Assembly: GCA_028751875.1 (NCBI GenBank)
Contig: CM054157.1
Coordinates: 50,789,686 to 50,853,685 of the forward strand
DNA: 64,000 bases
Origin: Rapana venosa
Lineage: Eukaryota > Mollusca > Gastropoda > Neogastropoda > Muricidae
Direction of reading: 5' to 3'
Position numbers and translations under genes: made by a program. Shown one piece after another: positions 1-10,329 of the stretch. Numbering within the stretch: position 1 is the first letter of the stretch; each line of letters begins with the position of its first letter. Under the pieces are notes generated by a model. That model searched no databases. It was not told the DNA's origin and saw only the letters and a program-made list of their open reading frames with translations.

Positions 1-258
1 CATTCTTCCTTGTGGCTTCATTACACTTTTTCTTAACCAGTTTGTCGAGTTCTCTTTATACTTCTTTCATCTACTTTTGCTTTCTCCTGGTTTTCCATTA
101 GTTTTAAATCTCGGAGCTCATCCCACTTCTTATGTTTCCGTTTCTACTAATGGACGGTATATATTCTTTTGCTGCCTCGCTGATGCCATCTTTCATCATC
201 TGCCATTTTTCCTCTGTAGTGGTGAGTTGATCTAGGCCATCGAATTTGTTTCCAACTT
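1..258 (-). mobile_element. LINE ORF2 fragment (region between EN and RT)
   Basis: Read on the minus strand, this stretch gives a degenerate peptide with pieces such as FDGLDQLTTTEEKWQMMKDG, KEYIPSISRNGNI and DKLVKKKCNEA. This lysine-rich segment resembles what lies between the endonuclease and reverse transcriptase domains of RTE-type LINE ORF2 proteins. There are stops and frame breaks after about residue 55. The fragment continues past the left edge of the window. It meets an oppositely oriented endonuclease fragment at about 258. The family is recognised from sequence character only; the clade is uncertain. Confidence 0.6.
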
Positions 259-355
259 TGAAGAGAGCGGCTCACGGAATGGTGCAAGGAACAAAAGCTG
301 GCTGTCATGAACACATGGTTTGAAAACCATCCAAGAAGATGCTGGAACATATATT
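259..355 (+). mobile_element. LINE endonuclease-domain fragment, inverted relative to its neighbour
   Basis: The plus strand encodes RLTEWCKEQKLAVMNTWF followed by ENHPRRCWNIY and a stop. The pattern 'WC..-L.V.NTWF..HPRR' followed by W is typical of the apurinic-like endonuclease domain of non-LTR retrotransposons. In an intact ORF2 this segment lies upstream of the one at 1-258, but here it is on the opposite strand. That arrangement fits a 5'-inverted (twin-primed) insertion. Confidence 0.6.
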
Positions 356-800
356 GACCAAAAAACTACTGAAAAATAGGCTCTTCAACCTACTATGAAA
401 TGTAATAATCATCAAGACCCAGTACAAGCATACTATCCAGAAGTAATAAACCTCTCACAAACTGCACGCAGGACTCCTTCATATCAGCAGAAAAATGTGG
501 GTAAAGATAGGAATGCCCTGTGTATAACCTAGACAGGACAGTTTCCACTTCCACATTACCCACACAAGCTGGAAGAAATGCTTTCACTTTTCAGAAATGA
601 AATATAATGCAGATCCCAATGACTACAGTCAGTATGAATCTTCCATAGATCTCTGTTTTCTGTTGCCGTCAGATTCCACACAGAACTAGTTTCCAAAGGC
701 AGTACTTAACAAAACATCTGCTGCTTGTTCTCCTGGCTGATACAGTGATAGTCAGGCCCAGACTTTTCCCATTCTCATTTACATCACCCCACCCCACCCC
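356..800. other. Intergenic or intronic sequence, no gene seen
   Basis: AT-rich single-copy-looking DNA. No splice-bounded coding segment, tRNA or clear repeat was recognised. Confidence 0.5.
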
Positions 801-804
801 TCCT

Positions 805-1215
805 CTCACCTCTACCTGCATCAGTGGTCTAGGGGTGATGCACCTGCCTAGAAAGTGAAAAGTCTAGGTTTGATCCCTGTTAATGTGTTTATGATCAAAA
901 TCCCCCATCCACTAGACCATGAGTGGTCGTCTGGGTGCTAGTCTTCATATGACATGATAAAGCAAGGTCCCGTGTGCAACATGTGCTTAGCGCATGTAAC
1001 AGAACCAACAGCAACAAGAGTCATTCCTGGCAAAATTCTGCAGAAAAAAAGCCACTCTGATACTGTGATAGGAATACATACACACAGGAAAATTTAAAAA
1101 ATAAAGGGTGGCTCTGCTCTTGAAGCAACACGCTCTCCCCGGGGAGAGCAGCCTGAATTTCATGCAGAGAAATCTGCCGTGACTTCAAGTGATATACACA
1201 TCAAGTCTGAAAGAA
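805..1215 (+). mobile_element. tRNA-derived SINE, family A, near full length
   Basis: The tRNA-like head has an A-box-like CAGTGGTCTAGGGGTGATGC and a B-box-like GGTTTGATCCC. A central part with AAGGTCCCGTGTGCAAC follows, and then a 3' part with the palindromic CTCTCCCCGGGGAGAG and GCAGAGAAATCTGCCGTGAC. The same 3' part recurs elsewhere in the window on both strands, which supports a dispersed Pol III retroposon. The family name is not known to me. Confidence 0.75.
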
Positions 1216-1269
1216 CAATACCACATGTCAAATACTAATCATGTTGAAATGAAAAGAAACAAACAAAAC

Positions 1270-2050
1270 TGTGATCAAAAGAAGGGGGGGAGGGGGGAAT
1301 TTAAGCATACAACGAACATTCTAGGAAAAGGAAAAGTAATATCCCTGGCTTGGGTTTACTTGCAAAGTTAGTGTGTTCTCGATCAGGTTAAAACAAAAGC
1401 AACACAACATACACAATACATACACACACACACACAATACCCACACACAATGAAGAAAAATACCACACAAAACACACGAAAAAACCTTGGGGGAAGGAAC
1501 GGTGTTGTGCGACCTAGACAAAATACAGATAAATGAGTCTGCAAGACACAAAAAATTTATTTATAAAAAAAACCACCAAAGTAAAAAAATTATATAATAA
1601 AATAAACCTGCAAAATACAGATAAATAGATCTGCAAGAAAAAAACACACCCACACACACAAAACCATTCTTGTTTGGGGGGTGGGGGGAAGGGTGTTGTA
1701 AAAGAAAAAAACCCATAAGATTCTGAAACAAAATACAGGTAAATGAATCAGCAAAGAAGGCAAAAAGCAAAAAGCAGATTTCAGAAATAGATGGAGGAAA
1801 AACTAAGAAATAAAAGTGACATGTATGAACAAATTTCTCGCGCAGAATTTCAAGAAGATGGTGAACATTATACTTCACAAAGAAAGAGGTCCTGGCACCC
1901 CATGTTATTTGCCTAAGCACTACCATCCAAACTTTTCGTTTTATTTGGAAGCACAGAAAACTGTTCGTATGTAATAAATCTTTTCGGCCATTATTCCTCC
2001 CTCCAATCCCCACTTTTGATTTCTTTTTAATATGTTACCAGAATTTGCCA
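1270..2050. other. A-rich and CA-rich low-complexity sequence, no gene seen
   Basis: Stretches of CACA and poly-A are separated by short unique sequence. The minus-strand open frames are rich in F, L, C and V from read-through and match no family that I recognise. Confidence 0.5.
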
Positions 2051-2059
2051 TATTTAACT

Positions 2060-2075
2060 CTGTGTGTGTGTGTGT

Positions 2076-2106
<31 letters not shown>

Positions 2107-2249
2107 TGTGTGTGTGTGTGTGGGTGTTGTGTGTGTGTGTATGTGTGTGTGTGAGAGAGAAGAGAGTGTGTGTGTGTGTTGTGTGTTTGAGGAGTAAGTG
2201 AGGAGTGAGTGAGTGATAGTGAGTGATTTGAGTGATTGAGTGAGTGAGT

Positions 2250-2283
<34 letters not shown>

Positions 2284-2315
2284 GTGTGTGTGTGTGTGTG
2301 TGGGGTGTGTGTGTG

Positions 2316-2382
<67 letters not shown>

Positions 2383-2395
2383 TTGTGTGTGGTGT

Positions 2396-2426
<31 letters not shown>

Positions 2427-2429
2427 TGT

Positions 2430-2488
<59 letters not shown>

Positions 2489-2532
2489 GTGAGTGGTTTG
2501 TGTGTGTGTGTGTTGTGTGTACATTGTGAGTT
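2060..2532. repeat. Compound (GT)n/(GA)n microsatellite
   Basis: Alternating GT and GA tracts run for about 470 bp, with (GAGT)n-like and GTTT interruptions. Several overlapping open frames on both strands (TH/SL or VC/RE dipeptides) are read-through of the repeat and are not genes. Confidence 0.95.
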
Positions 2533-2559
2533 GTGTGCACATGCACACACATGCACCTA

Positions 2560-3000
2560 TGTGTATGATTTTAAGCATGCATTCAAGTGTATGCACCCCA
2601 GGCTTATAAGTTATATACAATCTCAAATTCAAGAATGCAACAATATACTAGTAATCAACAAAGAAATGAACAGAGATAGTACACATAAAACCTTTTTAAA
2701 AAAAAAACATTAACAGCTGCCATAGATAGTATCAATTGCTTTCACCTACACTAATTTCCTTCTACAACACAAAACAACAACAATTTCATTTTAGATTATC
2801 AAAACAATTCATGCAGACAGGTCTCTATCATGAGAAAATTGGCTCCTAAAGAGCTCACCATGACACACAAACAGAAACATTGTCCCTAGGCAACAAAAAG
2901 TTGCTGCCAGCGTCATGTTTCATTATGGCACAAAACAATTAACTACAGGCCTTGCCCCGTTTTTCACTGCCATTCTCAATTATATCAGTGGCACCTCATT
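2560..3000. other. Intergenic or intronic sequence, no gene seen
   Basis: AT-rich unique-looking DNA. No coding or RNA gene signal was recognised. Confidence 0.45.
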
Positions 3001-3019
3001 TGGCATGTGTGGCAAGTTA

Positions 3020-3368
3020 TCCTCATTTACCACCCCCCACCCTCCTGTGGGGATGCTGGGGGGCCTGTCAGTATAAATAGCATCCCCACCTTCTGGAAAG
3101 TCTGTGCTAGAAATATCCTCTTGTCTATCACTCTTTCTGCCTTGTTCCTTTTCTTCCTGTCACCTCTTTCTTGTCTATTTTCTGCCTTCTTGGTCCATTC
3201 TCCTGCCTTTTTCCCCCAGAAAGGCTTAAAAGATAAAAATTCTCTCTTAAATGTTGAAGTCGGATGTGCTGGGCCTGACTTGTCAGGCGCTTAACGGCAG
3301 CATGACACATTTTCGCTCATATAACAGACACTAGTTGCCGTCTGAGCGTTCAACGAAGAAGAAATCCT
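3020..3368 (+). repeat. Dispersed repeat, family C, copy 1
   Basis: About 330 bp that matches 9840-10175 in the same orientation. Shared landmarks are CCTTCTGGAAA.TCTGTGCTAGAAA, a T/C-rich middle, GGGCCTGACTTGTCAGGC and a 3' end with GTCTGAGCGTT followed by GAAGAAGAA. The GAA-rich end suggests a retroposon (SINE or LINE 3' end), but no promoter boxes are clear. The open frames inside are not credible genes. Confidence 0.65.
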
Positions 3369-3541
3369 CTTTTACCCATTCTGTCACACAGAGAACACTG
3401 AAATCATACTGAACAAAGGATTTAGGTTTCTTTCAAAGGCCCCTGATGATGGACGAGGTCAGTTGGGCAACATGCATTCTTGGTAACTGCCTACCTCCTT
3501 TGATCCCACCCCCACCCTCCTTCACTGATTTCTTGTTTATT

Positions 3542-3622
3542 GTATACTGTTGTTACAAATGTATTATATATATACAAATTTTATATAATTTTATATATAT
3601 AATACATTTGTAACAACATTAT

Positions 3623-3624
<2 letters not shown>
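3542..3624. repeat. 33-bp near-perfect inverted repeat (hairpin)
   Basis: The arms at 3542-3574 and 3592-3624 are reverse complements with one mismatch, around a 17-bp AT-rich loop. The arm core is TGTTGTTACAAATGTATTAT. A (TA)n tract follows at 3628-3663. It could be a cruciform-prone site, the remains of a small inverted-repeat element, or a hairpin transcript. Confidence 0.85.

Positions 3625-3627
<3 letters not shown>

Positions 3628-3663
<36 letters not shown>
3628..3663. repeat. (TA)n microsatellite
   Basis: An uninterrupted TA dinucleotide run immediately right of the hairpin. Confidence 0.95.
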
Positions 3664-3664
<1 letters not shown>

Positions 3665-3666
<2 letters not shown>

Positions 3667-3940
3667 ATTTCCAGTCACAGCAGATTTCTCTGCATGAAAT
3701 TTCAGGCTCCAGTTTCCCTAGCAAGAGCAACTCCACCCTTAATTCTTTCCTGTCTGCGTACATGTGACGTGTATTAAATTCCCTATGGTAGTGGCTTTTT
3801 CCTACAGAATTTCCTAAAGGGCAACTCTCTTGTTGCCATGGGCTTTTCCACATGCTATGCTATGATGTACACATGACTTTGTCTTCTTGTCTCATTTGAA
3901 AGACTAGCACCCAGACCACACAGTGTATGGGGGGGAAACG
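3665..3940 (-). mobile_element. tRNA-derived SINE, family A, minus-strand copy
   Basis: The reverse complement carries the family A 3' block (CAGCAGATTTCTCTGCATGAAATT on the plus strand). The central block is CATTTGAAAGACTAGCACCCAGACC, the complement of the 'GGTCTGGGTGCTAGTCTTTC' block. The head is diverged. It faces away from the plus-strand copy at 4085-4385. Confidence 0.6.
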
Positions 3941-4084
3941 TTTGGGACGATTTAGTGAGAACGATCCTACAGCTGACCCAATCAAATGACAACACATGAC
4001 CAGGCATTCTTGCCTCACAGGTCACGGTTCTGAACAAGTAGTTTATCAATATCAAGCTGTTAATTCTGCCAGGAACAATCTACT

Positions 4085-4385
4085 GGTGGTCTGGAGGTAA
4101 TGCAACCATCCAGAAAGCAAGAAATGCGAGATGGAACCTGTTTCAGCCTGAAATTTTCCCCCATCCGCTTGATCCTGAGAGATAGTCTGGGTGTTAGTCT
4201 TTCTAATGATGATAAACCAAGGTCACACATGCAACACACATTCAGCACACATAAAAGAACCCATCGCAGCAAGACAGTTGTCCCTTGTTTTAAAAAATAA
4301 TGTAGAAAAAAGCAAATCTCATTTAAAAAAAATTAAAAGGTGGCCCTGCTCTTATGGTGACATAGACTACAGTATAATATAAAAA
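4085..4385 (+). mobile_element. tRNA-derived SINE, family A, plus-strand copy
   Basis: It shows TGGTGGTCTGGAGGTAATGC (A-box region), the central block GGGTGTTAGTCTTTCTAATG with CCAAGGTCACACATGCAAC, and the start of the 3' block AAAAGGTGGCCCTGCTCTTA. The CCCCGGGG palindrome is lost, so the 3' end is truncated or diverged. Confidence 0.6.
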
Positions 4386-4499
4386 TCTCAACTTTGCTTG
4401 TTGTCACTACACTAACATTGTCTTCACAAGCATCCCTCTATTTCTACCTCCCCTCACCCCTGCCTTACTGCATGTATTTTTAAATATTTTTTAATGTAT

Positions 4500-4850
4500 T
4501 TTATTCTTTTATATCCAGGATAATGGAATAAGCACATATGTGCTTTTTTACATCCAGTCCCCGTGTGTATGCGGTTTTGTAAATTCTGTCATCTGTTCCC
4601 ATCGGCACACAATGGCCTACTCTTACGAAAAGCGGAACAGGATTTAACGTGTGCGCAAGATGTCCTTCGTGTGTTCGCACATGGGGCCTTGGTTTATAGT
4701 CTCATCCGAAGGACTTTGGGGGAAAGGGGAGTCTGCACTGATGTTATTGACTCCAGGGGAAAATATCCCCTTGAACGGGAATTGAACCCGGGTCGTCAGA
4801 TTGCGAGCACAATGTTCTAACCACTAGGCTATCCTGTCCACACCCCAATC
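4500..4850 (-). mobile_element. tRNA-derived SINE, family B, near full length
   Basis: On the minus strand the element begins with GATAGCCTAGTGGTTAGAAC (A box) and CCGGGTTCAATTCCCG (B box). A central part with GGATGAGACTATAAACCAAG follows, then AGAGTAGGCCATTGTGTGCC and a tail with ATATAAAAGAATAAAATAC. The intact boxes identify a Pol III SINE. A plus-strand 85-codon open frame across it is not a gene. Confidence 0.85.
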
Positions 4851-4900
4851 GCATGAGTGTTTGTGTGTGTGTGCACGCATTCATGCGTGCATGCATGCGT

Positions 4901-5500
4901 GATTCAGATTCAGCTTATTTTATTGCCATTTAAGTCAAGTAGACTTATTTGACACAACAACACAAGCAAACATCAGTTATAATCATCTCTTTGGCTCAAA
5001 ATGATGTACACTAAAGCATGTTGCATTTTACTTCTCATTTTCTCTTTTCTTAAAACATTCAAACACATATTTGATGATATCTGCTTGATAGATATCAACT
5101 GTGATTATGTCACTTAATTTATCTATAGAAATTACGTTTTTTGTCTTTGGTTGTAATTTTTAATAACAAATTGTTTCTGAGTTCATCATATGAGATACAT
5201 TCATTGAGTAAATGAAATTCATCTTCCATCTTGTTACAATATCTACATTTTCTGTCCTCTCTAGATATATTTTGGTGCCTCCCTTTCTCTATCATTAAAT
5301 TGTGACAGCTTGTGCGAAATTTACGTCTTCTTATGAGTTTTGTTTTCATAGTTTATTAAGTATGGTTCCAGTCTGTATTCTTTGGTAGCAAAATCGTAAA
5401 ATTGTAGTTTTGCAAACTCTTTCTTCTGGTAGATCCAAAATGTTTTATACATGTCCTCAAGCTTTCTTTGAACAGCATAACTCAACCGTGCCTGCATGTG
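4901..5500 (-). mobile_element. 5'-truncated LINE, C-terminal zinc-knuckle end (family D, copy 1)
   Basis: The minus strand encodes the end of an ORF2 protein with the motif CRYCNKMEDEFHLLNEC, a CCHC-like knuckle common at the C terminus of LINE ORF2. The 3' UTR follows and ends in AATAAAATAAGCTGAATCTGAATC, a short tandem tail. The coding part breaks at the end of KKRNFYR. Near-identical sequence is present at 44199-44660 on the plus strand, and a related 3' end lies at 27260-27335. The 5' end is truncated at about 5500. Confidence 0.75.
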
Positions 5501-5780
5501 TGTGTGTCGAGAGGTAGCGCTCATTGAAAACACCATCCATCAGCCTTAGTTGCGGGGCTGAAGAGACACAGAGCCTGTGGAAGCAGATTGCGAGACATTA
5601 GCCTGGCAAAGACAGTGACATGTGGCGGACAGCGAGACAAGGCCCTGAGAGCCCATTATGGCCAGGCTTCAGCAGGGCTGGGGGGTACCCAGTAGTCCTG
5701 CATTGTTGTTCCCTATTTAGAGTGATTCATGACTGTATGCTGACATGCATGCATGTATTCCTGCATAGTGGCTTCTAGGT

Positions 5781-5781
5781 A

Positions 5782-5824
<43 letters not shown>

Positions 5825-5845
5825 GTACATGTATGTATGTATGTA
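5781..5845. repeat. (TA)n / (TATG)n microsatellite
   Basis: A TA run grades into TATG and GTATG repeats. Confidence 0.9.
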
Positions 5846-5884
5846 AATTTGCATACATGTACAGACACAGTGACACAAATCAAT

Positions 5885-6065
5885 AAAGAAACAAATACAC
5901 TTGCAAAATAAGAGTTATTTTTTAATGGGTGGCACTGTTCTTGTGGCTATGTGCTTTCCCTGGGGACAACACTCAACAGCCTAAATTTTGCAGAGAGAAA
6001 TCTGCTGTGACTGAAACTGGATACAACACCATACAATGCATGCAGTATACAATACAATACAATGC
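5885..6065 (+). mobile_element. SINE family A, 3' part
   Basis: It holds GGGTGGCACTGTTCTTGTGG, CTTTCCCTGGGGACAAC and GCAGAGAGAAATCTGCTGTG, which are the family A 3' landmarks. A tail of ATACAATACAATACAATGCA follows. No tRNA-like head is attached. Confidence 0.65.
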
Positions 6066-6785
6066 ATGCACAGGTAATGTATGAACAAATTTATATAACA
6101 TACATGAAAAGATGTACGGTTACATGCACTTATAGCAATGGCAACAGGCAGAATCAGGGACGGCTGGATATGAAGCAAAAACCTTTCCAGCCCTACTGAT
6201 GAATGGATATTGATGTATGTATTATGTACACAAGCATGTTGGCATACTTGGTATACAGATATGCAGACACATAGACACACATGTGCACAGGTAATGGGCA
6301 CAACTTGTGTTGATTTGGCTTTCAGCAGAAATCGTTTAATACAAATTTGGATTTGTGATAGAACTATTCTACATAACAACATGCATACAGTAGATCTACA
6401 GTATGCTTCAAGTATACAGTTGAAGTATGCATCTAGCAACGCATGAGTTCACACAGAGGTATCAGACACAACCCATGATGGCCAGGTACAGAGTAGACTC
6501 TATCCTCATTTGATTAGTCTTGAATGCATGCAGACATGTATGCATGTACAAATACATAAGTGTGGACACAGTCACATACATATATGTGCACATGCATGAA
6601 TACTGGACTGAATCCAAGTTCCCTTGGTACAAATAAGGAATCATTCTACAATGATGTATGCCAATAATATAATGCATATGTGTGCATGAATACATTATGC
6701 ACATGTATCTATACATGTGTATGTATCATAGCATTATAAATACAGTGCAATTATACTAGCCTTCTCACAAATCTTTTCAAACACA
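6066..6785. other. ATGCA/CATG-rich sequence, no gene seen
   Basis: The DNA is rich in ATGCAT and ACATGTAT motifs of microsatellite character. Open frames on both strands show no recognisable domain. Confidence 0.45.
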
Positions 6786-6794
6786 CAACCCCAT

Positions 6795-6833
6795 CCCCCC
6801 CCCCCCCCCCCTTCTCCCCCCACCCACAGAGAG

Positions 6834-6867
<34 letters not shown>

Positions 6868-6877
6868 AAAGAGAGAG

Positions 6878-6920
<43 letters not shown>
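6795..6920. repeat. Poly-C followed by (GA)n
   Basis: A 17-bp C run, a short C/T spacer and then about 90 bp of GA repeats. The strand is strongly homopurine/homopyrimidine. Confidence 0.95.
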
Positions 6921-6922
<2 letters not shown>

Positions 6923-7099
6923 TGGTGCATGTGTATCTAGATGATTAGATCCCCTACAGTACCATCCCCATCCCCATCACACAACACAAGCCTCATAAAA
7001 GCAGCTTATAAATACTAGTTACACTTATAGAGAGCTAAAGAAAACAATGTAAACCACTATAAGTCTGCATGTGAGCTTTACATCAATCACACACACACA

Positions 7100-7700
7100 C
7101 GCAGAGTCCTGTACATTATATCTCCACAGTGACAAGCGACATGCCCCGGCTTGATCCCAACACCGCCACTACATAAACATGTCAAAGACTAAGACAAGAG
7201 TGGAAAAAAGACCAGTCTATTTTCTCTTCCACGCTAATTCCTTCCTTGCATGACTTCAGACTCGATCACCATTGATTTTTCACACACGGTCTCTGCGCTC
7301 CAAAGCCGCCATAAAACAAGGGAGAGAAACACCAATCAGCCCAATGTCATCTGAAATGAGCTACAGCCAATCCCGTCCAATCGCCAGGGAGTTGAGTTGA
7401 AAGCAGCCTTCTCCATCATTAGCCAGGCGGTTCACTTTGGTGTAAGCGGCTTAAAAGCCACAATAAACGCCATCCTTCAATCTTACTGGTCCCCGCCACC
7501 TCCAGTGGGACGGGAGACGACAGCATCTTGGGGCTTGATGCGAATACTATGGAGTAAATCATTCTCCGTAAAACCTACATATCAAGAACCCGTCACATTA
7601 TCCTTTGAAATATATCCCTCTTCAGCCTCCCGCACCTTCTCTCCTCTTCCATACTTTTCCCCATGAATTCTTTCCCAGTCACTGAGTCTTATTCATTCTC
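7100..7700. promoter_or_regulatory. Unique stretch with a CCAAT cluster, candidate regulatory DNA
   Basis: This part lacks simple repeats and known transposon motifs. Four CCAAT pentamers on the plus strand lie within 50 bp (7332-7336, 7341-7345, 7367-7371 and 7377-7381). CCAAT is the known NF-Y site. The 89-codon plus-strand open frame at 7397-7666 matches no family that I know. A regulatory role is inference. Confidence 0.3.
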
Positions 7701-7987
7701 TAATCAATACGGCAGTAAATCAATTACAGCTCTCTATTGTGGCACTGTGACTTTACTGGTACTGTGATAGTATACCACTTTGAAATTACAGAGATGGAAC
7801 AACCACCAAATACAAATTGACTGGCCATCAATTTGATTGTAGAATACATTAGAGAGAAAAAAAATTTAAGGAAACAAAATGTCTGTCATGTCACCTACTT
7901 TACAGCTTTTAATTAAAAAACTTAAACAAGTTAAATTGGAACATCTTTTCACTCTATTGCAATGCAGCAACAATACATGAACCGTCA

Positions 7988-9512
7988 CTGCAATCACTGA
8001 TGATATGGGCACTGTGGCCACAACAATCATTGATGATTTGGGCACTGTGGCCACAACAATTGGGCACTTTGGCCACAATTATTGGTGACTTGGGCACTTT
8101 GGCCACAATTATTAGTGACTTGGGCACTGTGGCCATACCAATCATTGATGACTTGGCCACTGTGGCCACAACATTCATTGATGATTTGGGCACTGCGCTA
8201 TGGCCACAACATTCAATGTTGATTTGGACACTGTGCTGTGGCCACAAAAATCATTGATGATTTGGGCACTGTGCTGTGGCCACAAAAATCATTGATGACT
8301 TAGGCACTGTGGCCACAACATTCATTGATGATTTGGGTACTGCGCTATGGCCACAACATTCAATGTTGATTTGGACACTGTGCTGTGGCCACAAAAATCA
8401 TTGATGATTTGGGCACTGTGCTGTGGCCACAAAAATCATTGATGACTTAGGCACTGTGCTGTGGCCACAACAATCATTGATGATTTGTCATTTGGGCACT
8501 GTGCTGTGGCCATAACAATCATTGGTGACTTGGGCACTGTGCTGTGCCCACAACAATAATTGATGATTTGGGCACTGTGCTGTAGCCACAACAATCATTG
8601 GTGACTTGGGCACTGTGGCCACAACAATCATTGGTGACTTGGGCACTGTGGCCACAACAATCACTGATGCATTGGGCACTGTGCTGTGGCCACAACAATC
8701 ATCGACGATTTGGACACTGTTCTGTGGCCACAACAATCATTGGCAATTTGGACACTGTTCTGTGGCCACAACAATCATTGATGATTTGGACACTGTGCCA
8801 TGGCCATAACATTCATTGATGACTTGGGCACTGTGGCCACAACAATCATTGGCGACTTGGCCACAACAATCATTGATGACGGGCACTGTGGTCACAACAA
8901 TCATTGATGATTTGGGCACTGTGGCCACAACAATCATTGGTGATTTGGGCACTGTAGCCATAACAATCATTGATGACTTGGGCACTGTGGCCACAACAAT
9001 CATTGATGATTTGGGCACTGTGGCCACAACAATCATTGGTGATTTGGGCACTGTAGCCATAACAATCATTGATGACTTGGGCACTGTGGCCACAACAATC
9101 ATTGATGACTTGGGCACTGTGGCCACAACAATCATTATGACTTGGGCACTGTGGCCACAACAATCATTGATAACTTGGGCACTGGCCATAACAATCATTG
9201 GTAACTTGGGCACTGTGGCCACAATATAAATCATTGATGACTTGGGCACTGTGGCCACAATATAAATCATTGATGACTTGGGCACTGTAGCCACAACAAT
9301 CATTATGACTTGGGCACTGTGGCCACAACAATCATTGATGACTTGGGCACTGTGGCCACAACAATCATTGATAACTTGGGCACTGTGGCCGTAACAATCA
9401 TTGGTGACTTGGGCACTGTGGCAACAATATAAATCATTGATGACTTGGGCACTGTGGCCACAACAATCATTGATGACTTGGGCACTGTGGCCATAACAAT
9501 CACTGAGTGGCC
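7988..9512. repeat. 33/36-bp minisatellite array
   Basis: About 1.5 kb of tandem units built on CATTGATGACTTGGGCACTG and TGGCCACAACAAT. The common unit is 33 bp; a longer variant carries an extra trinucleotide (CACTGTGCTGTGGCC). Because most units are multiples of three, several frames on both strands stay open, giving 11-residue repeats such as VATVPKSSMIV and CGHSAQVINDC. There is no credible start or non-repeat domain, so I call this non-coding. Confidence 0.95.
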
Positions 9513-9839
9513 ACGATTTGAAAGTTGATATGAACACAATAATCAGCAACTACCCCCTCAAGAATGATCTGGTAACATCTTCACGGCGCTAGAGACCACA
9601 CTAAATTAAGTGACAATAGTCCCCCCCTCCCAAAAAGGCTGTCACAACAGATTTTGCTCACAACAGAAAATAAGAAACAACTTCAAAAAAAAAGATCATA
9701 TGTCCTGTGTCTTGAAAATGATCCCTACACCTAAAAATTAAATAAATAAATGAATAAACAGAGGAAAGGGTGTCACTGCCAACATCAAACAGTGTGTATA
9801 TAAGTATATTATCATTAACGATCAGGCAAAACAAAGTTG

Positions 9840-10175
9840 TTCCCCTGTGAAAATGCCAGGAGCCTGTCAGTTTAAAAAACATTCCTGCCTTCTGGAAATT
9901 CTGTGCTAGAAAGTCCTTCTTTTCTATCCCTCTTTTTGTTTCTGCCTTGTTCCTTTCCTTCCTGTCACCTCTTTCTTGTCTTTTTCTGCCTTCTAGGTCC
10001 ATTCTCTGACCCTTTCTTTTCCATAAAGACTTAAAAGATAACAATTCTCTCCCACACTGAAGTTGGATGTACTGGGCCTGACTTGTCAGGCAATTAACAG
10101 CAGCGCAACAGATTTTTACTCATGAATATGACAGACAACAATAGTTGCTGTCTGAGCGTTTGATGAAGAAGAAGA
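9840..10175 (+). repeat. Dispersed repeat, family C, copy 2
   Basis: Matches 3020-3368 through CTTCTGGAAATTCTGTGCTA, GGGCCTGACTTGTCAGGCAA and GTCTGAGCGTTTGATGAAGA. Its 3' end is GAAGAAGAAGA. Confidence 0.65.
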
Positions 10176-10329
10176 CAAAATTCAAAACACATGGAATCTG
10201 TGGCCATTTGGTGGAGTGTTTGGATAGAGAAAGTGTTGAGATGTTACTCTTTGATGGAAATACCTGTCACACTATATATAATGGAAGTAGAAATGGCCTT
10301 GAGTAGTCAATACATCATTAGGTGTTTTC

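Noticed and set aside
2054..2713. Long open frames of 157 to 203 codons on both strands
   Set aside because: They are made of TH, SL, VC and RE dipeptides from GT/GA microsatellite, with no domain.
8737..9549. A 270-codon minus-strand open frame with 11-residue repeats
   Set aside because: It is read-through of a minisatellite with unit length divisible by three; other frames on both strands are open too.
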